The position numbers and the translations under genes are program-made. Below the pieces are notes generated by a model. It did not search any database. It was given only the letters and a program-made list of their open reading frames with translations, and was not told where the DNA came from. Below, piece after piece: positions 1-9,025 of a stretch of 64,000 nucleotides of DNA (within the stretch, counting starts at the first letter, position 1; each line of letters starts with the position of its first letter). Where the stretch lies: the NCBI GenBank assembly GCA_022844165.1, contig JALHMH010000011.1:58028-122027 (forward strand). The letters run 5' to 3'. Source of the DNA: Lysobacterales bacterium (lineage in GTDB: Bacteria; Pseudomonadota; Gammaproteobacteria; Xanthomonadales; SZUA-5).

Positions 1-69
1 CCCACTGCGGTGTTTCCGATTAAGATCGAAGACGGACAGGTCTGGGTGCGAGACGATCGATGGGATTGA
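1..69 (+). CDS. C-terminal end of a Rieske-type [2Fe-2S]-like protein (partial)
   Basis: The first 69 bases are an open frame of 22 codons ending in TGA at 67-69; the 5' part lies outside the window. The visible tail contains the string FPIKIEDGQVWV, which resembles the last beta strands of small Rieske ferredoxins and NirD-like subunits (a pattern of the type P-x-x-x-E-D-G-x-V-x-V near the C-terminus). No iron-sulfur ligand motif is inside the window, so the assignment is tentative. It runs in the same direction as the kinase gene that begins 329 bp downstream. Confidence 0.4.
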   Translation, partial: PTAVFPIKIEDGQVWVRDDRWD

Positions 70-398
70 AGCGCGCTTCGAATCACCTGCTGCGCGACGG
101 CTGTACCGCGCTCGGTGGGGTCGCCTTGAAAGTGTGTCGATTCGGATGTGGCTCCCCCGATGTTCGAGGCTGAGTCAGGCGCGTTTGGCCGGCATGCCGG
201 TCGCGACGGCGAACGCCCGGCAGCTTGCCGCCGGGTTGGTGTGGGGTCAGCAAAAGCGAGGTGTTCCGCAACGATCATGGCCGCACAGTTTTCTTTTTTG
301 CGCATGGCTTTCAGCCATGATCGTTGTGACACGCACGCGTCCGAGCGGAGCCGGCGATGCCCGGTGGTCTTGGACGTAGCCTTGCCAGGTCTTGCGCA
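70..398. other. Intergenic region upstream of the Ser/Thr kinase gene
   Basis: This 329-bp stretch has several overlapping open frames in both directions, but none has a plausible ribosome site plus recognisable protein content. Its one clear structure is the 13-bp inverted repeat at 269-326, listed separately. No sigma factor gene is seen here, although related kinases are often preceded by one. Confidence 0.6.
269..326. repeat. Perfect 13-bp inverted repeat (hairpin)
   Basis: CAACGATCATGGC at 269-281 is followed at 314-326 by its exact reverse complement GCCATGATCGTTG, with a 32-nt spacer containing a T-rich run (TTTTCTTTTTT). It could be a terminator for the upstream gene, a transcript hairpin, or a regulator site for the kinase gene whose start is 73 bp downstream. 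The sequence alone does not separate these options. Confidence 0.75.
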
Positions 399-2987
399 AT
401 GACGACGGACGCCACTGAACATATCGATATGTCGATTGCCCCAGGGGCGACGAGATTGCCGCCGACGACGATAGGCTCGTGGACATTGCTGCGGGAGATC
501 GGTCGCGGCGGAATGGGCTCGGTGTATCTTGCTGAGCGGCACGGCGCGGATTTCGAACAACGCGCAGCGCTGAAGTTGATCCGTCTGGGCTTGGACAGCA
601 AAGAAATCGTGCAGCGTTTCGCCGCTGAACGACGCATCCTGGCAAGATTGGAACATCCGAACATTGCGCGCTTGATCGATGGCGGCGTCGAGGCAGAACG
701 TCCGTTCCTGGCAATGGAGTGGATCGATGGTTTGCCGCTGCTCGACTATGCAGCGCGCGAGGCGCTTGACGTCCGCCGGCGCGTCGCTTTGTTTCTGCGA
801 TTGTGCGAGGCGGTGGCGTATGCGCACCGCATGCTCGTTGTGCATCGCGATATCAAGCCTGGCAATGTGCTGATCGATCGCCGTGGCGAGCCGAAGCTGC
901 TCGATTTCGGCATCGCCAAGCTCATGCTTCAGGATAGCGACGACGACACCTCGGCCACCGGTGCGCGCTTCTTCACCCGCGCCTACGCAGCTCCCGAACA
1001 AGTTCGCGGTGAGCCGGTGACCACGGCGACCGACATTTATTCGCTGGGCGCCGTACTGTTCGAGTTGTTGTCCGGGCAGTCGCTGCACACGTCGCGGACG
1101 ACCCGCCAAGACACGCGCGCATTGTTGTCGCATGCGCGCAACGAGGCCGGCGCGGACGGGCCGGCGAATGTCTCGCCGCGCGCATTGTCTGGCGATTTGT
1201 CGCTGGTCGTTGCCAAGGCGGTTCGCTTGGAACCGCAGCGTCGTTATCCGACGGTAGAGGCATTCGCCGAAGACCTGCGCGCGTGTCTGGAGGACCGCCC
1301 GGTGCGTGCAAGGCCTGACGGTCTTGCCTATCGAACGGCCCGGTACCTGCGTCGGCACTGGCTGGGCGTCAGCGCCAGTGTCGCCGTGCTCCTGGCGATA
1401 CTGGTGGGTGCCCTGGTGGCGCTGCATCAGGCATCGATCGCGCGCCAGCAGGCACTGCGTGCCGAGGCCGTGAGCGATTTTCTGGCCGGCATTTTTGAAA
1501 GCGCAACCCCGGACCAGGCCGGTGGCGAAGAGATCAGCGCCAGAGACTTGCTTGAAGTTGGCGCAACGCGTATCGGCACAAAGCTGCGCGCAGAACCCGC
1601 GGTGCGGGCAGAGGTATACGCCACTTTGGGAAGTGCCTACTTTTATCTCGGCGACGCGGCGCGTGCGATCGAGATGTATGAGGCGGGTCGTGCCCTGGTG
1701 ATGCCGGGAGATGGAGACGGCACACACATCCGTTTGTTGTGGGGTTTGGCGCAGGCCGAGCTGTCAGCCGGGCAGTTGAGTCTGGCGCGGACGCATATCG
1801 ACCAGGCGCGCTCGCAGGCGAAAGGGAATCCCGCCTGGTTGCTCGATATCGACTTGGTCGATAAGTCGATCCTGGGTGCCGAAGGGCGCATCGAAGCGGC
1901 ACGGAATTTGGCCACCAGCCTTTACGAGCGGTATCGAGCGACGAGCGTTGATGCTGAGGAAACGCTGTTGGCGCAGAACGATCTGGGCGTGTGGATTTTG
2001 GCCACGGGCGAGGTCGAAGAAGCTCGCAGAATCTTTGAGGACGTACTGCAAGCGCGGCGCCGCGTATCGGGACCGTCGCATCCCGAAGTGGCGACAACCT
2101 TGTACAACCTGCACCTTGCGCAATTGCGCGCCGGCGATGCCCAATCCGCTGAGGCAACAGCCAATGAGGCGTTGGTCTTGCGGCGCCGTATTTTGCCGCT
2201 CGGGCATCGCGACATTGCGCGCAGCCTGGGGGCGCTGGCGGCACTCGCCAATCGGCGCGGCGCGCATGCGCAAGCGCGGCAACTGCGCGTCGAGTCAGTC
2301 GACAGTCTGCGCGCTGCCCGTCGGCCCGATCTGTTGCTGCTGGGACAAGAACTCATCAATCTGGCGATCGATGAAATTCAATTGGCGGAACTCGATTCGG
2401 CGCGCGCGCATCTGGATGAGGCTTTGTATCGCTTGCGCGGTCTGGGCCCGGGCGATGCTCGCGTGCTCGATGCCGAACGCTATCGCGCGCTCGTGGATAT
2501 CTATCAGGAGAAGTTCGCCGCCGCAGAGTCGGCGCTAAGGACGATTGTCGCGCGCGAGGCGGCAGCGCCCGCCAGCCCGCAACGCCTGGCGACCTTGCGC
2601 TATCTGTCGCGTGCTTTGCGACTGCAAGGACGCGGTCGCGAGGCGTTGGAAGCGATCGCGCCGGCCGCGCAGTGGTTAGCTGCCGAAGGTGTTTTTTCGG
2701 CGAACGATCGCGCACGCACGGAAGCCGAACGAGCACAGGCATGGCTGGCGCAGGGCGAAACCGAGCAGGCCAGGTCGCGCCTGGATGCCGCGCGAGCAGC
2801 TTATGGCGAGTCGTCTCCGGGCGCTGCGGATGCGGCCCAGCTGATCCTGCTACAGGCCCGAATCGAACGCGCGGCAGGAAACATCAAAGAGGCCAGACAG
2901 CTCGCCGCCGATGCCATGCGTCATCTCATCGCCGCGCGCGGCGAGCGCCATCCGGATGTGGCTGAGGCGCGACGGATGCTGGAGTGA
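399..2987 (+). CDS. Membrane-anchored Ser/Thr protein kinase with TPR-like tail
   Basis: This 862-residue protein is a Hanks-type kinase. From the ATG at 399 the glycine loop GRGGMGSV is at residues 35-42, the ATP-binding lysine (AALKL) near 59, the catalytic HRD in VHRDIKPGN at 149-151, and the DFG of LLDFGIAKL at 169-171. A single membrane segment begins near W321, so the kinase domain is cytoplasmic. The rest is an alpha-helical, Ala/Leu/Arg-rich region with TPR-like helix pairs (for example around ATLGSAYFYLGDAARAIEMY), as in PknB-like kinases that use a C-terminal TPR to bind partners. An upstream in-frame ATG at 357 would add 14 residues not typical of the family; 399 is preferred. The usual partner ECF sigma gene is not visible. 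The kinase family is certain; its substrate is unknown. Confidence 0.9.
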   Translation: MTTDATEHIDMSIAPGATRLPPTTIGSWTLLREIGRGGMGSVYLAERHGADFEQRAALKLIRLGLDSKEIVQRFAAERRILARLEHPNIARLIDGGVEAERPFLAMEWIDGLPLLDYAAREALDVRRRVALFLRLCEAVAYAHRMLVVHRDIKPGNVLIDRRGEPKLLDFGIAKLMLQDSDDDTSATGARFFTRAYAAPEQVRGEPVTTATDIYSLGAVLFELLSGQSLHTSRTTRQDTRALLSHARNEAGADGPANVSPRALSGDLSLVVAKAVRLEPQRRYPTVEAFAEDLRACLEDRPVRARPDGLAYRTARYLRRHWLGVSASVAVLLAILVGALVALHQASIARQQALRAEAVSDFLAGIFESATPDQAGGEEISARDLLEVGATRIGTKLRAEPAVRAEVYATLGSAYFYLGDAARAIEMYEAGRALVMPGDGDGTHIRLLWGLAQAELSAGQLSLARTHIDQARSQAKGNPAWLLDIDLVDKSILGAEGRIEAARNLATSLYERYRATSVDAEETLLAQNDLGVWILATGEVEEARRIFEDVLQARRRVSGPSHPEVATTLYNLHLAQLRAGDAQSAEATANEALVLRRRILPLGHRDIARSLGALAALANRRGAHAQARQLRVESVDSLRAARRPDLLLLGQELINLAIDEIQLAELDSARAHLDEALYRLRGLGPGDARVLDAERYRALVDIYQEKFAAAESALRTIVAREAAAPASPQRLATLRYLSRALRLQGRGREALEAIAPAAQWLAAEGVFSANDRARTEAERAQAWLAQGETEQARSRLDAARAAYGESSPGAADAAQLILLQARIERAAGNIKEARQLAADAMRHLIAARGERHPDVAEARRMLE

Positions 2988-3037
2988 GGAAGTCTGATGT
3001 GGCGGAACGTTCGGATCATGAGCGGCCGTTAGCGGCT

Positions 3038-3247
3038 TCACCCTCCGCCCAGCGCATGAACCAGTTCGAGCTGGTCGCCATCCAGGAGGACGTGATGTGG
3101 ATGCTGGCTCTTCGGGACAATTTCCCGGTTGCACTCGATTGCGACGCGACGTTCGGCCAGGCCTTGCAAGCGGAGCAGGTCCGCCACGGTGCTTTCGGCC
3201 GGAAGATCGAGATCGCGCCCGTTCAGTCGAATGCGTATTGGGTTCAT
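3038..3247 (-). CDS. thiS: Sulfur carrier protein ThiS
   Basis: A 69-residue ubiquitin-like protein ending in the diagnostic Gly-Gly-Gly tail (LVHALGGG). ThiS carries the thiocarboxylate sulfur used by ThiG in making the thiazole of thiamine. The N-terminal strand MNPIRIRLNGRDL and the length match the family. The ATG at 3245-3247 overlaps the TGA of the upstream REC-GGDEF gene by 4 bp, so the two are probably translationally coupled. The gene that normally follows, thiG, is absent: the next gene is the convergent Ser/Thr kinase, 50 bp away. ThiG may be elsewhere, or this could be a ThiS/MoaD-like carrier with another partner. Confidence 0.85.
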   Translation of the reverse strand: MNPIRIRLNGRDLDLPAESTVADLLRLQGLAERRVAIECNREIVPKSQHPHHVLLDGDQLELVHALGGG

Positions 3248-4155
3248 CCTTCGGTCCGATTCCGCCCAGAGCGTTTGGCCATATAAAGAAAGTTGTCGGC
3301 GATGTGCAGCAAGTCGACGGCTTTGCCATCCGCACTGGGTTGAATGGATGCCACACCGCGGCTGATGGTGACGACTGGCGCGGTGGTCGCGCCAGCGTTG
3401 GCGATCCCCAGATCGAAGACGGCTTTGCCAAGTTCATCGGCCTTGGCGCGTGCACCTTCAATGGTTGTTTCGGGCAACAGACAAACGAATTCCTCTCCTC
3501 CGTAGCGCGCCAGCAAGTCGGCCGGACGACCCAGGCGCCCGCGCATTTCGCTGGCTACAGTGCGCAAGCAATCGTCGCCGGCCTGGTGCCCATAACAATC
3601 GTTGTAGGCTTTGAAGTGATCGAGATCCAGCAGGATCAGCGAGAGCGGCAGCTGGTTGCGCCGGCAACGTAACCACTCGACCTGCAATCGCTCGTCGAAC
3701 CAGCGCCGGTTGGCGACACCCGTCAGCCCATCGTTGAAGGCCATCGACCGTAACAGGTCCGCCTGACGCTTCAACGCAAGGTGCGTACGCACGCGTGCCA
3801 GCACAACCGGAGGGTTGACAGGTTTGGTGATGAAATCGACTGCGCCGACCTCAAGACCGCGCGTTTCGTCTTCCACACCGTCCTTCGCCGTCACGAAAAT
3901 CACCGGGACATCGCGTGTGGTTGGCTCGCTGCGCAAGCGCGCGCAGACTTCGAATCCATCGAGGCCCGGCATCATGACATCGAGCAACACAATATCCGGC
4001 GCCCGTCGCCGACATAGCGCCAGCGCCGACTCGCCGTCCGTCGCCATCGATACTTCGAATTCGGCCTTAAGGATCTGGTGCAGCAACTGAATGTTCGCTG
4101 GTTGGTCGTCGACCACCAGAACTCGTGCGCGCTCCGATTTAGCGATGTCGGTCAT
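3244..4155 (-). CDS. PleD-type response regulator with GGDEF diguanylate cyclase domain
   Basis: This 303-residue protein has an N-terminal receiver domain (about 10-125, phospho-acceptor D59 in VLLDVMMPGLDG) and a C-terminal GGDEF domain (about 135-300). The active-site signature is GGEEF at 219-223, compatible with c-di-GMP synthesis, and an inhibitory I-site RxxD (RPAD, 210-213) lies exactly five residues before it, so product feedback inhibition is expected. There is no EAL domain. It lies 191 bp downstream of a hybrid histidine kinase on the same strand, which suggests that the kinase phosphorelay feeds this cyclase. Its stop overlaps thiS. Alternative: the partner kinase is encoded elsewhere. 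Confidence 0.93.
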   Translation of the reverse strand: MTDIAKSERARVLVVDDQPANIQLLHQILKAEFEVSMATDGESALALCRRRAPDIVLLDVMMPGLDGFEVCARLRSEPTTRDVPVIFVTAKDGVEDETRGLEVGAVDFITKPVNPPVVLARVRTHLALKRQADLLRSMAFNDGLTGVANRRWFDERLQVEWLRCRRNQLPLSLILLDLDHFKAYNDCYGHQAGDDCLRTVASEMRGRLGRPADLLARYGGEEFVCLLPETTIEGARAKADELGKAVFDLGIANAGATTAPVVTISRGVASIQPSADGKAVDLLHIADNFLYMAKRSGRNRTEG

Positions 4156-4346
4156 TGGGCCTGATGTGCGGGTTGCGCGTTCGCTGTTGCAAGGGGCGTT
4201 TGGAACATTCGCGGGTGATTACACGGACAAATAGTGAATGCTGCGCGTCGATTAGTAAAGAGCGGTGTGCATCGCCTGCCGCGGGTCGCGCTGCATCATG
4301 AAATGCGCAGGTGAGGTATCGATACGAAATGTGCGCGTTGCGACGC

Positions 4347-7300
4347 TCAGGCAATGCGCCGAAGTTCCCACTCAACGCCGCGACACGCTTCAAGCGCCAT
4401 TCGAAAGTTCAGTCGCTTGAGCGCATCCTCAACGGTTCGCATGGCGCCGAGCAAAGGCGCCGGGACCTGGTCCATGAGCTCACGGAAAACATCGAGCGCC
4501 GCCATGTCGCCGTCGACCAGCGCCAGGACGAGTCGGTCCAGAGTTCTTTCGAATTCGTCCCGATCGAACTCAGCGAGCGGCACGGTCGATTGAGGCAGAT
4601 CCGCGGGTTGCAATTGGTCTGCGGCTGCCTTCAGAGCCTCCGTCGCATCGCGAAAATCGCTGCGCAATTCGCCGAGCAACCGTTGTATTTCGGTTGCCGG
4701 CTTGCGTTTGCTCAGCGCACGTTCCAAGCGCCGGGCTTTCTCTGCCAGGGCTTCAGCACCGAGCGTTGCGGCCACACCCTTGAGGGTGTGCGTTTGGGCA
4801 ATGGCTTCGGCCGTGCGTTCGGCCATGATGGCGTCGCTCAGTCGCGCCGGCGTTTCCATTTGTTCGCGGCCGAACAAGCGCGCCATTTGGGCATAGAGCG
4901 TTCGATTGCCGCCCAGACGGCGCAGCGCTTTTTCGGCATCAAGCACTGGCGTTTCTTCCTGGTCGGCGTTCGTGGTCTCGACAACGGGCGGCGGGGCACC
5001 GCGGCCGGCGAGCGCGAGCAGTGTGGCCACCAGGACATTGACATCAATGGGCTTGGCGAGGTGCGCGTTCATTCCAGCCGATCGACTTGAGGCGCGGTCT
5101 TCAGCGCTCGAGTTCGCGGTCATCGCAACAACGGGGAGTTCCTGATCGGAAAATCGCTGCCGGATCCGGCGCGTCGCTTCGTGGCCATCCATTTCCGGCA
5201 TTTGGATATCCATCAACACCGCATCGAAGCTGTGATTTTCAAGCAGCGTGAGGGCGTCTTTAGCGAGCGCAGCCGACGCCACTCGTGCACCCTCGTCGCT
5301 CAGAATTTCCGCGACCACGTGGCGGTTTATCGGATGGTCCTCGACCAACAAGATCCGCATGCCGGTCAATCTCGGTACGCCTGGCGCCGGAGCGCTGCCT
5401 GAATCCGGATGCGGAACGACTGCGCCCGGCATCGAAAGGGTCAGCGTGAAAACACTGCCCACATGCGGTTCACTTTCGACCGCCAGTTCGCCGCCCATCA
5501 ACTGCACCAATGCATAGGTGATCGGCAGGCCCAGGCCAGTGCCGCCATAGCGTCGCGTCGTCGAGCCCTCGCCCTGGTAAAAGGCCTCGAAGATGCGCGC
5601 CTGCTGCTCGCGACTGATGCCAATTCCGCTGTCTTCGACAGCAAAGACCAGTGCTTCGGGCGCAGTGCCCGGCGCGACACGAAGGCGGACCTGACCCTGT
5701 TCGGTGAACTTAATCGCGTTACCGATTAAGTTCAGGAGAATCTGGCGCAGCCGCGCTGAGTCGCCGCTCAGGCCATCGCGGGTCGATGGGTCGATATCGA
5801 ACGTCAGCCTCAGGTGCTTGTCGGAAGCGATCTCCTGAAAGACGTGTTCTAACTCCGACAGCATCGTGCGCAAGCTAAACGGCGCATGTTCGATGGACAG
5901 GCGCCCGGTTTCCAGTTTGGCGTAGTCCAGCAAGTCGTCCAGAATTGCCAACAGTGTGCGCGCCGCGCCGTCGATCTTATGCGTGTAGTCGCGCTGCGCT
6001 GCGGCTAACGAACTGCGCTCGAGCAGATGCGCCAGCCCGAGAATGGCCGTCATCGGTGTTCGAATTTCGTGACTCATGTTGGCGAGGAATTCCGAGCGCG
6101 CCCGATTGACGCGTTCGGCCAGTTGGCGCGCTTCGATCAGCCGCTGCTCGGAACGATCGCGCTCGCTCAAGTCGACCAGCATCATCAGCGTACGGGTGCC
6201 AACGCGGGCCAGATGCAGGTCGAATACGGTTTCGCTACTCCTGCGGACTTCGATCGGGTCGACCAGTTCGCTATCGGCCGTGTCCAGCAAGCTCCAACGC
6301 TGTTCGATCAATACCCGTGTCGCGCCGCCGGTTCCCAGTGCATCCAGGAGATCGGAAATGTCCTTTGCGCGCGCGGCATCTGCTCCGACATCGATCAACA
6401 TTCGGGCATTGACCAGCGACAGTTCGCGCCCTTCAAAAACCGCGAGTGGCAGGGGTAGGCGATCGATGAGTGTGCGTAAAAGCGCCTCGTTTGTCGCCAA
6501 CTCTTCGCTCGCGCGTCGAGTTTGAGTCATGTCGCGGACGATCCAGTATAAAGCTGGGCGCGCCGCGAACTCGATGGTCTGCGCAATCACTTGAACGTCG
6601 ATGGCTTCGATGCCGCGCCGGTAGCGCGTCGCAAACTCCACCTGACCTGATGCGAGCACGCGCACCAGTTGCCGGATCGTCTCGGCTGGTGAGTACTCCA
6701 GATCGCGGATGCGCATGGCCGCCAGCGCGCTGGCGTTCAGATCCAGCATCTGCAATGCGGCACGATTGAACGCCAGCGGCTTTTCAGTATCGAGATCGAC
6801 GATGATGACGCCGTCAGGCGAAAGGTCGAAGAGCGTTCGATAAAGTCGTTCCGTTGGCGCATGGTGCGAACTTGCTGGCGCGTGCAGCGGATCGCTGAAT
6901 GACAGTAAGGCGCCCGACAACTCGCCGCCATCGCGCGCGGCGGTGACCACGACGCGCAACAAATCCTCGCCCAGGCGCACGCAAGCGAGGCCTTCGCGTC
7001 GGCTGTCGACGCCCGATAGCACACGGTCGACCGAATCGTTCGCCGTCGCGTCCTCCCATTGGATCAGCTGGCGAACGTCGACGCCAAGCAGTGCTCCGGG
7101 CGCCAGCCCGATCTGCGTACTGAAGGCCGGATTGGCGAATCGAATTCGGCCGTCCAGATCCACGCCCACGAGGCCTTCTTCATTGCCCTGCAGCATGCGC
7201 TGATGAACGCTGCGCAGGCGCTTGAGTTCGGCGCGGCGCAGCGACGAAACGACGCCGACGACAATCGTCATCAGTGCCACAGCGAGCCACATGGCAGCGC

Positions 7301-8078
7301 CGAAGCTCAAGGATCGTGCGATTGCCGCACGCGTCGATGCGCCGCTGGCCCGAAGTGTGAGTACCAGCGGACGGCTCAGCGTCGGTGTGCTCGGTTCGAT
7401 GGTGCGTCGCAGGCTCGATGGCGCGCGCACCTGGGCGCCAGCGATAACGACCAGCGGCGTGTCGTCCACCGCCAGCTCGATGCCAATATCGTGTGGTCCA
7501 GGTCGCGACAGGTAGTTTTCGTCGACATGCAACACCAGCACGCCGTTGTCGATGCCCATTCCTCGGCGCGCGCGTGAAATGGCGATGCCCGAGCTGCCAA
7601 GTTCTCCCGGTACTGCGTGCAGCGACAGCTTAGCTTCGGTATCGGCGTCCGCAAGTGCTGCCCAGACCAGCGGATGATTGCCGAGTTGGGCCAACATCTG
7701 CTCGCCTCGGCTGCTGGCCAAAACCCGCCCGTTGCCGTCGAGCACCAGGACCGATCGAATGCCCGGACTCAACCCGGCAATCGTCGTCGTGATCACCAGC
7801 GCATCGTTCGGATTGGCGATCAGCGCGCGCTCCAGGCGGTCGAGCAAGCTGTTGATGTGGCTCAACTGCGCTTCGATGGATGCCGCGTGTGCGTCGGCCA
7901 TGAGCGCCAGCCGTTCGGACTCGCGTTGTGAGATATCGGCCGACTGACGAACGAAGTCGATGGCGAAACCGGCGCCGATCAGCGACAAGCCCGCCACAAT
8001 TAATGGCCACCCGGACCAATGGCCGGTGCGCAGCCAGTGATTCAGTCGTTGCCATCGGGATCGAGGCTTCGTTTCCAT
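4347..8078 (-). CDS. Hybrid sensor histidine kinase with PAS, REC and Hpt domains
   Basis: A 1243-residue, BarA/ArcB-like phosphorelay protein. A membrane segment near 24-42 and a second near 253-275 bracket a periplasmic sensor region. Several PAS-like segments follow (about 285-660), then HisKA with H670 in MSHEIRTPM, an HATPase domain with N, G1 and G2 boxes (NLIGNAIKFTE, EDSGIGIS, GGTGLGLPI), a receiver domain with D957 in VLMDIQMPEMDG, and a C-terminal Hpt domain with H1097 in AQTHTLKG. All four phosphotransfer sites are present, so a full His-Asp-His relay is possible, with the final Asp probably on a separate regulator. The REC-GGDEF gene immediately downstream is the obvious candidate. 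A short ORF with a good ribosome site precedes it by 9 bp. The sensed signal is unknown. Confidence 0.93.
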   Translation of the reverse strand: METKPRSRWQRLNHWLRTGHWSGWPLIVAGLSLIGAGFAIDFVRQSADISQRESERLALMADAHAASIEAQLSHINSLLDRLERALIANPNDALVITTTIAGLSPGIRSVLVLDGNGRVLASSRGEQMLAQLGNHPLVWAALADADTEAKLSLHAVPGELGSSGIAISRARRGMGIDNGVLVLHVDENYLSRPGPHDIGIELAVDDTPLVVIAGAQVRAPSSLRRTIEPSTPTLSRPLVLTLRASGASTRAAIARSLSFGAAMWLAVALMTIVVGVVSSLRRAELKRLRSVHQRMLQGNEEGLVGVDLDGRIRFANPAFSTQIGLAPGALLGVDVRQLIQWEDATANDSVDRVLSGVDSRREGLACVRLGEDLLRVVVTAARDGGELSGALLSFSDPLHAPASSHHAPTERLYRTLFDLSPDGVIIVDLDTEKPLAFNRAALQMLDLNASALAAMRIRDLEYSPAETIRQLVRVLASGQVEFATRYRRGIEAIDVQVIAQTIEFAARPALYWIVRDMTQTRRASEELATNEALLRTLIDRLPLPLAVFEGRELSLVNARMLIDVGADAARAKDISDLLDALGTGGATRVLIEQRWSLLDTADSELVDPIEVRRSSETVFDLHLARVGTRTLMMLVDLSERDRSEQRLIEARQLAERVNRARSEFLANMSHEIRTPMTAILGLAHLLERSSLAAAQRDYTHKIDGAARTLLAILDDLLDYAKLETGRLSIEHAPFSLRTMLSELEHVFQEIASDKHLRLTFDIDPSTRDGLSGDSARLRQILLNLIGNAIKFTEQGQVRLRVAPGTAPEALVFAVEDSGIGISREQQARIFEAFYQGEGSTTRRYGGTGLGLPITYALVQLMGGELAVESEPHVGSVFTLTLSMPGAVVPHPDSGSAPAPGVPRLTGMRILLVEDHPINRHVVAEILSDEGARVASAALAKDALTLLENHSFDAVLMDIQMPEMDGHEATRRIRQRFSDQELPVVAMTANSSAEDRASSRSAGMNAHLAKPIDVNVLVATLLALAGRGAPPPVVETTNADQEETPVLDAEKALRRLGGNRTLYAQMARLFGREQMETPARLSDAIMAERTAEAIAQTHTLKGVAATLGAEALAEKARRLERALSKRKPATEIQRLLGELRSDFRDATEALKAAADQLQPADLPQSTVPLAEFDRDEFERTLDRLVLALVDGDMAALDVFRELMDQVPAPLLGAMRTVEDALKRLNFRMALEACRGVEWELRRIA

Positions 8079-8087
8079 GGGTGGAGT

Positions 8088-8222
8088 CTAACGGCCTCGT
8101 CGATTGAACGTCCGCGCTTGAATGCCGCGCATGCGATCACGGAGTTCAGACTTCGGCACGTGCGCCACGCGCTGGCGCTGATTGCGGCTGGCGCTGTTTT
8201 TCGCTGTTTCATCCGACATCAT
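8088..8222 (-). CDS. Possible 44-residue basic small protein upstream of the hybrid kinase
   Basis: A short frame begins with tandem ATGATG (starts at 8222 or 8219), preceded by GGAGAAGG at a normal distance, and stops with TAG only 9 bp before the ATG of the hybrid kinase. The predicted product is basic and hydrophilic (residues such as SRNQRQRVAHVPKSELR), with no signal peptide or membrane segment. The ribosome site and the tight spacing to the kinase gene argue for translation, perhaps as a leader that couples to the kinase. Against it: the length is small and no family is recognised. It lies opposite the 5' leader of the divergent DUF4197 gene. Confidence 0.35.
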   Translation of the reverse strand: MMSDETAKNSASRNQRQRVAHVPKSELRDRMRGIQARTFNRRGR

Positions 8223-8273
8223 CGCCTTCTCCGGGATAAGATGTCGCGACCTGGAAGGCCTGGAGGTGGCGCG

Positions 8274-8969
8274 ATGCGACGACCGTATTTGGTTCTGTGG
8301 GGTTTCGGGTTGTTCCTTGTGGGTTTTGCGGTCCTGGCCAACGAACCTCAGGTGAAGGCGCTCTCGCAGGCGGATGCCGCTGGCGGCATTCGGGAATCGC
8401 TCGCGCAAGGCGCCAGTGCGGCTATCGCTCAGTTAGGCCGTCAGGACGGATTCCTGAAGGATCAGGCGGTCAAGATTTTGCTGCCGAAGAATTTGCAAAA
8501 GGTGGCTGATGTGGCGCGAAAGGTCGGTGGCGGCAAGTATGTCGATGAACTCGAGATATCGATGAACCGTGCAGCGGAGAAGGCGGTGCCTGCGGCAGCC
8601 GATGTGTTCGCCAATGCAGTGCGGCAAATGACTGTTCAAGACGCGCTGAGCATCGTGCGCGGCGCCGACGATGCAGGGACTCAGTACTTTCGACGGGTGA
8701 CCGAGCAGCAACTGCTCGAAAAATTCCAGCCCATTGTGGCCCAGGCCACATCGGAGACGGGCGTCGCTAAACACGCCAGGCGTCTTACGGAAAAGGCTGG
8801 CGGTTTGGGCGGACTGCTGGGCGGCGGCAAGAACACCGACCTCGATGGCTATGTGACTCAAAAGGCCATGGATGGCCTCTTCTACTACATCGCCCAAAAG
8901 GAAAAGGACATTCGCAAGAACCCCCTCAGGCAAGGGTCGGAGTTGTTGGGCCGGGTGTTTGGTCGATAG
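8274..8969 (+). CDS. DUF4197 family secreted protein
   Basis: A 231-residue protein of the DUF4197 type, an uncharacterised proteobacterial periplasmic family. The ATG at 8274 has GGAGG at 8262-8266, and the resulting N-terminus is a clean signal peptide (MRRPYLVLWGF... with a likely cut after VLA near residue 22). The body shows the family pattern: a start GIRESLAQGASAAIAQLG, then a central ELEISMNRAAEKAVP and VRQMTVQDALSIV, then a Gly-rich C-terminal half. A longer in-frame start at 8019 would lack a signal peptide and overlap the divergent kinase gene. Function is unknown; location is predicted periplasmic. It is transcribed divergently from the histidine kinase. Confidence 0.85.
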   Translation: MRRPYLVLWGFGLFLVGFAVLANEPQVKALSQADAAGGIRESLAQGASAAIAQLGRQDGFLKDQAVKILLPKNLQKVADVARKVGGGKYVDELEISMNRAAEKAVPAAADVFANAVRQMTVQDALSIVRGADDAGTQYFRRVTEQQLLEKFQPIVAQATSETGVAKHARRLTEKAGGLGGLLGGGKNTDLDGYVTQKAMDGLFYYIAQKEKDIRKNPLRQGSELLGRVFGR

Positions 8970-9025
8970 GCTATGGCGAGCGCTGCCAGAGCAATTGCCG
9001 TGACGATCGTTCGCGGCAAAGCGGG

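Noticed and set aside
247..714. 155-codon antisense frame covering the kinase leader and gene start
   Set aside because: It overlaps the strongly supported kinase gene, its product is Arg/Pro/Ser-rich with no domain, as is typical of antisense frames in GC-rich DNA.
4311..5090. 259-codon plus frame antisense to the hybrid kinase Hpt/REC region
   Set aside because: The opposite strand holds Hpt and REC motifs; this frame has none.
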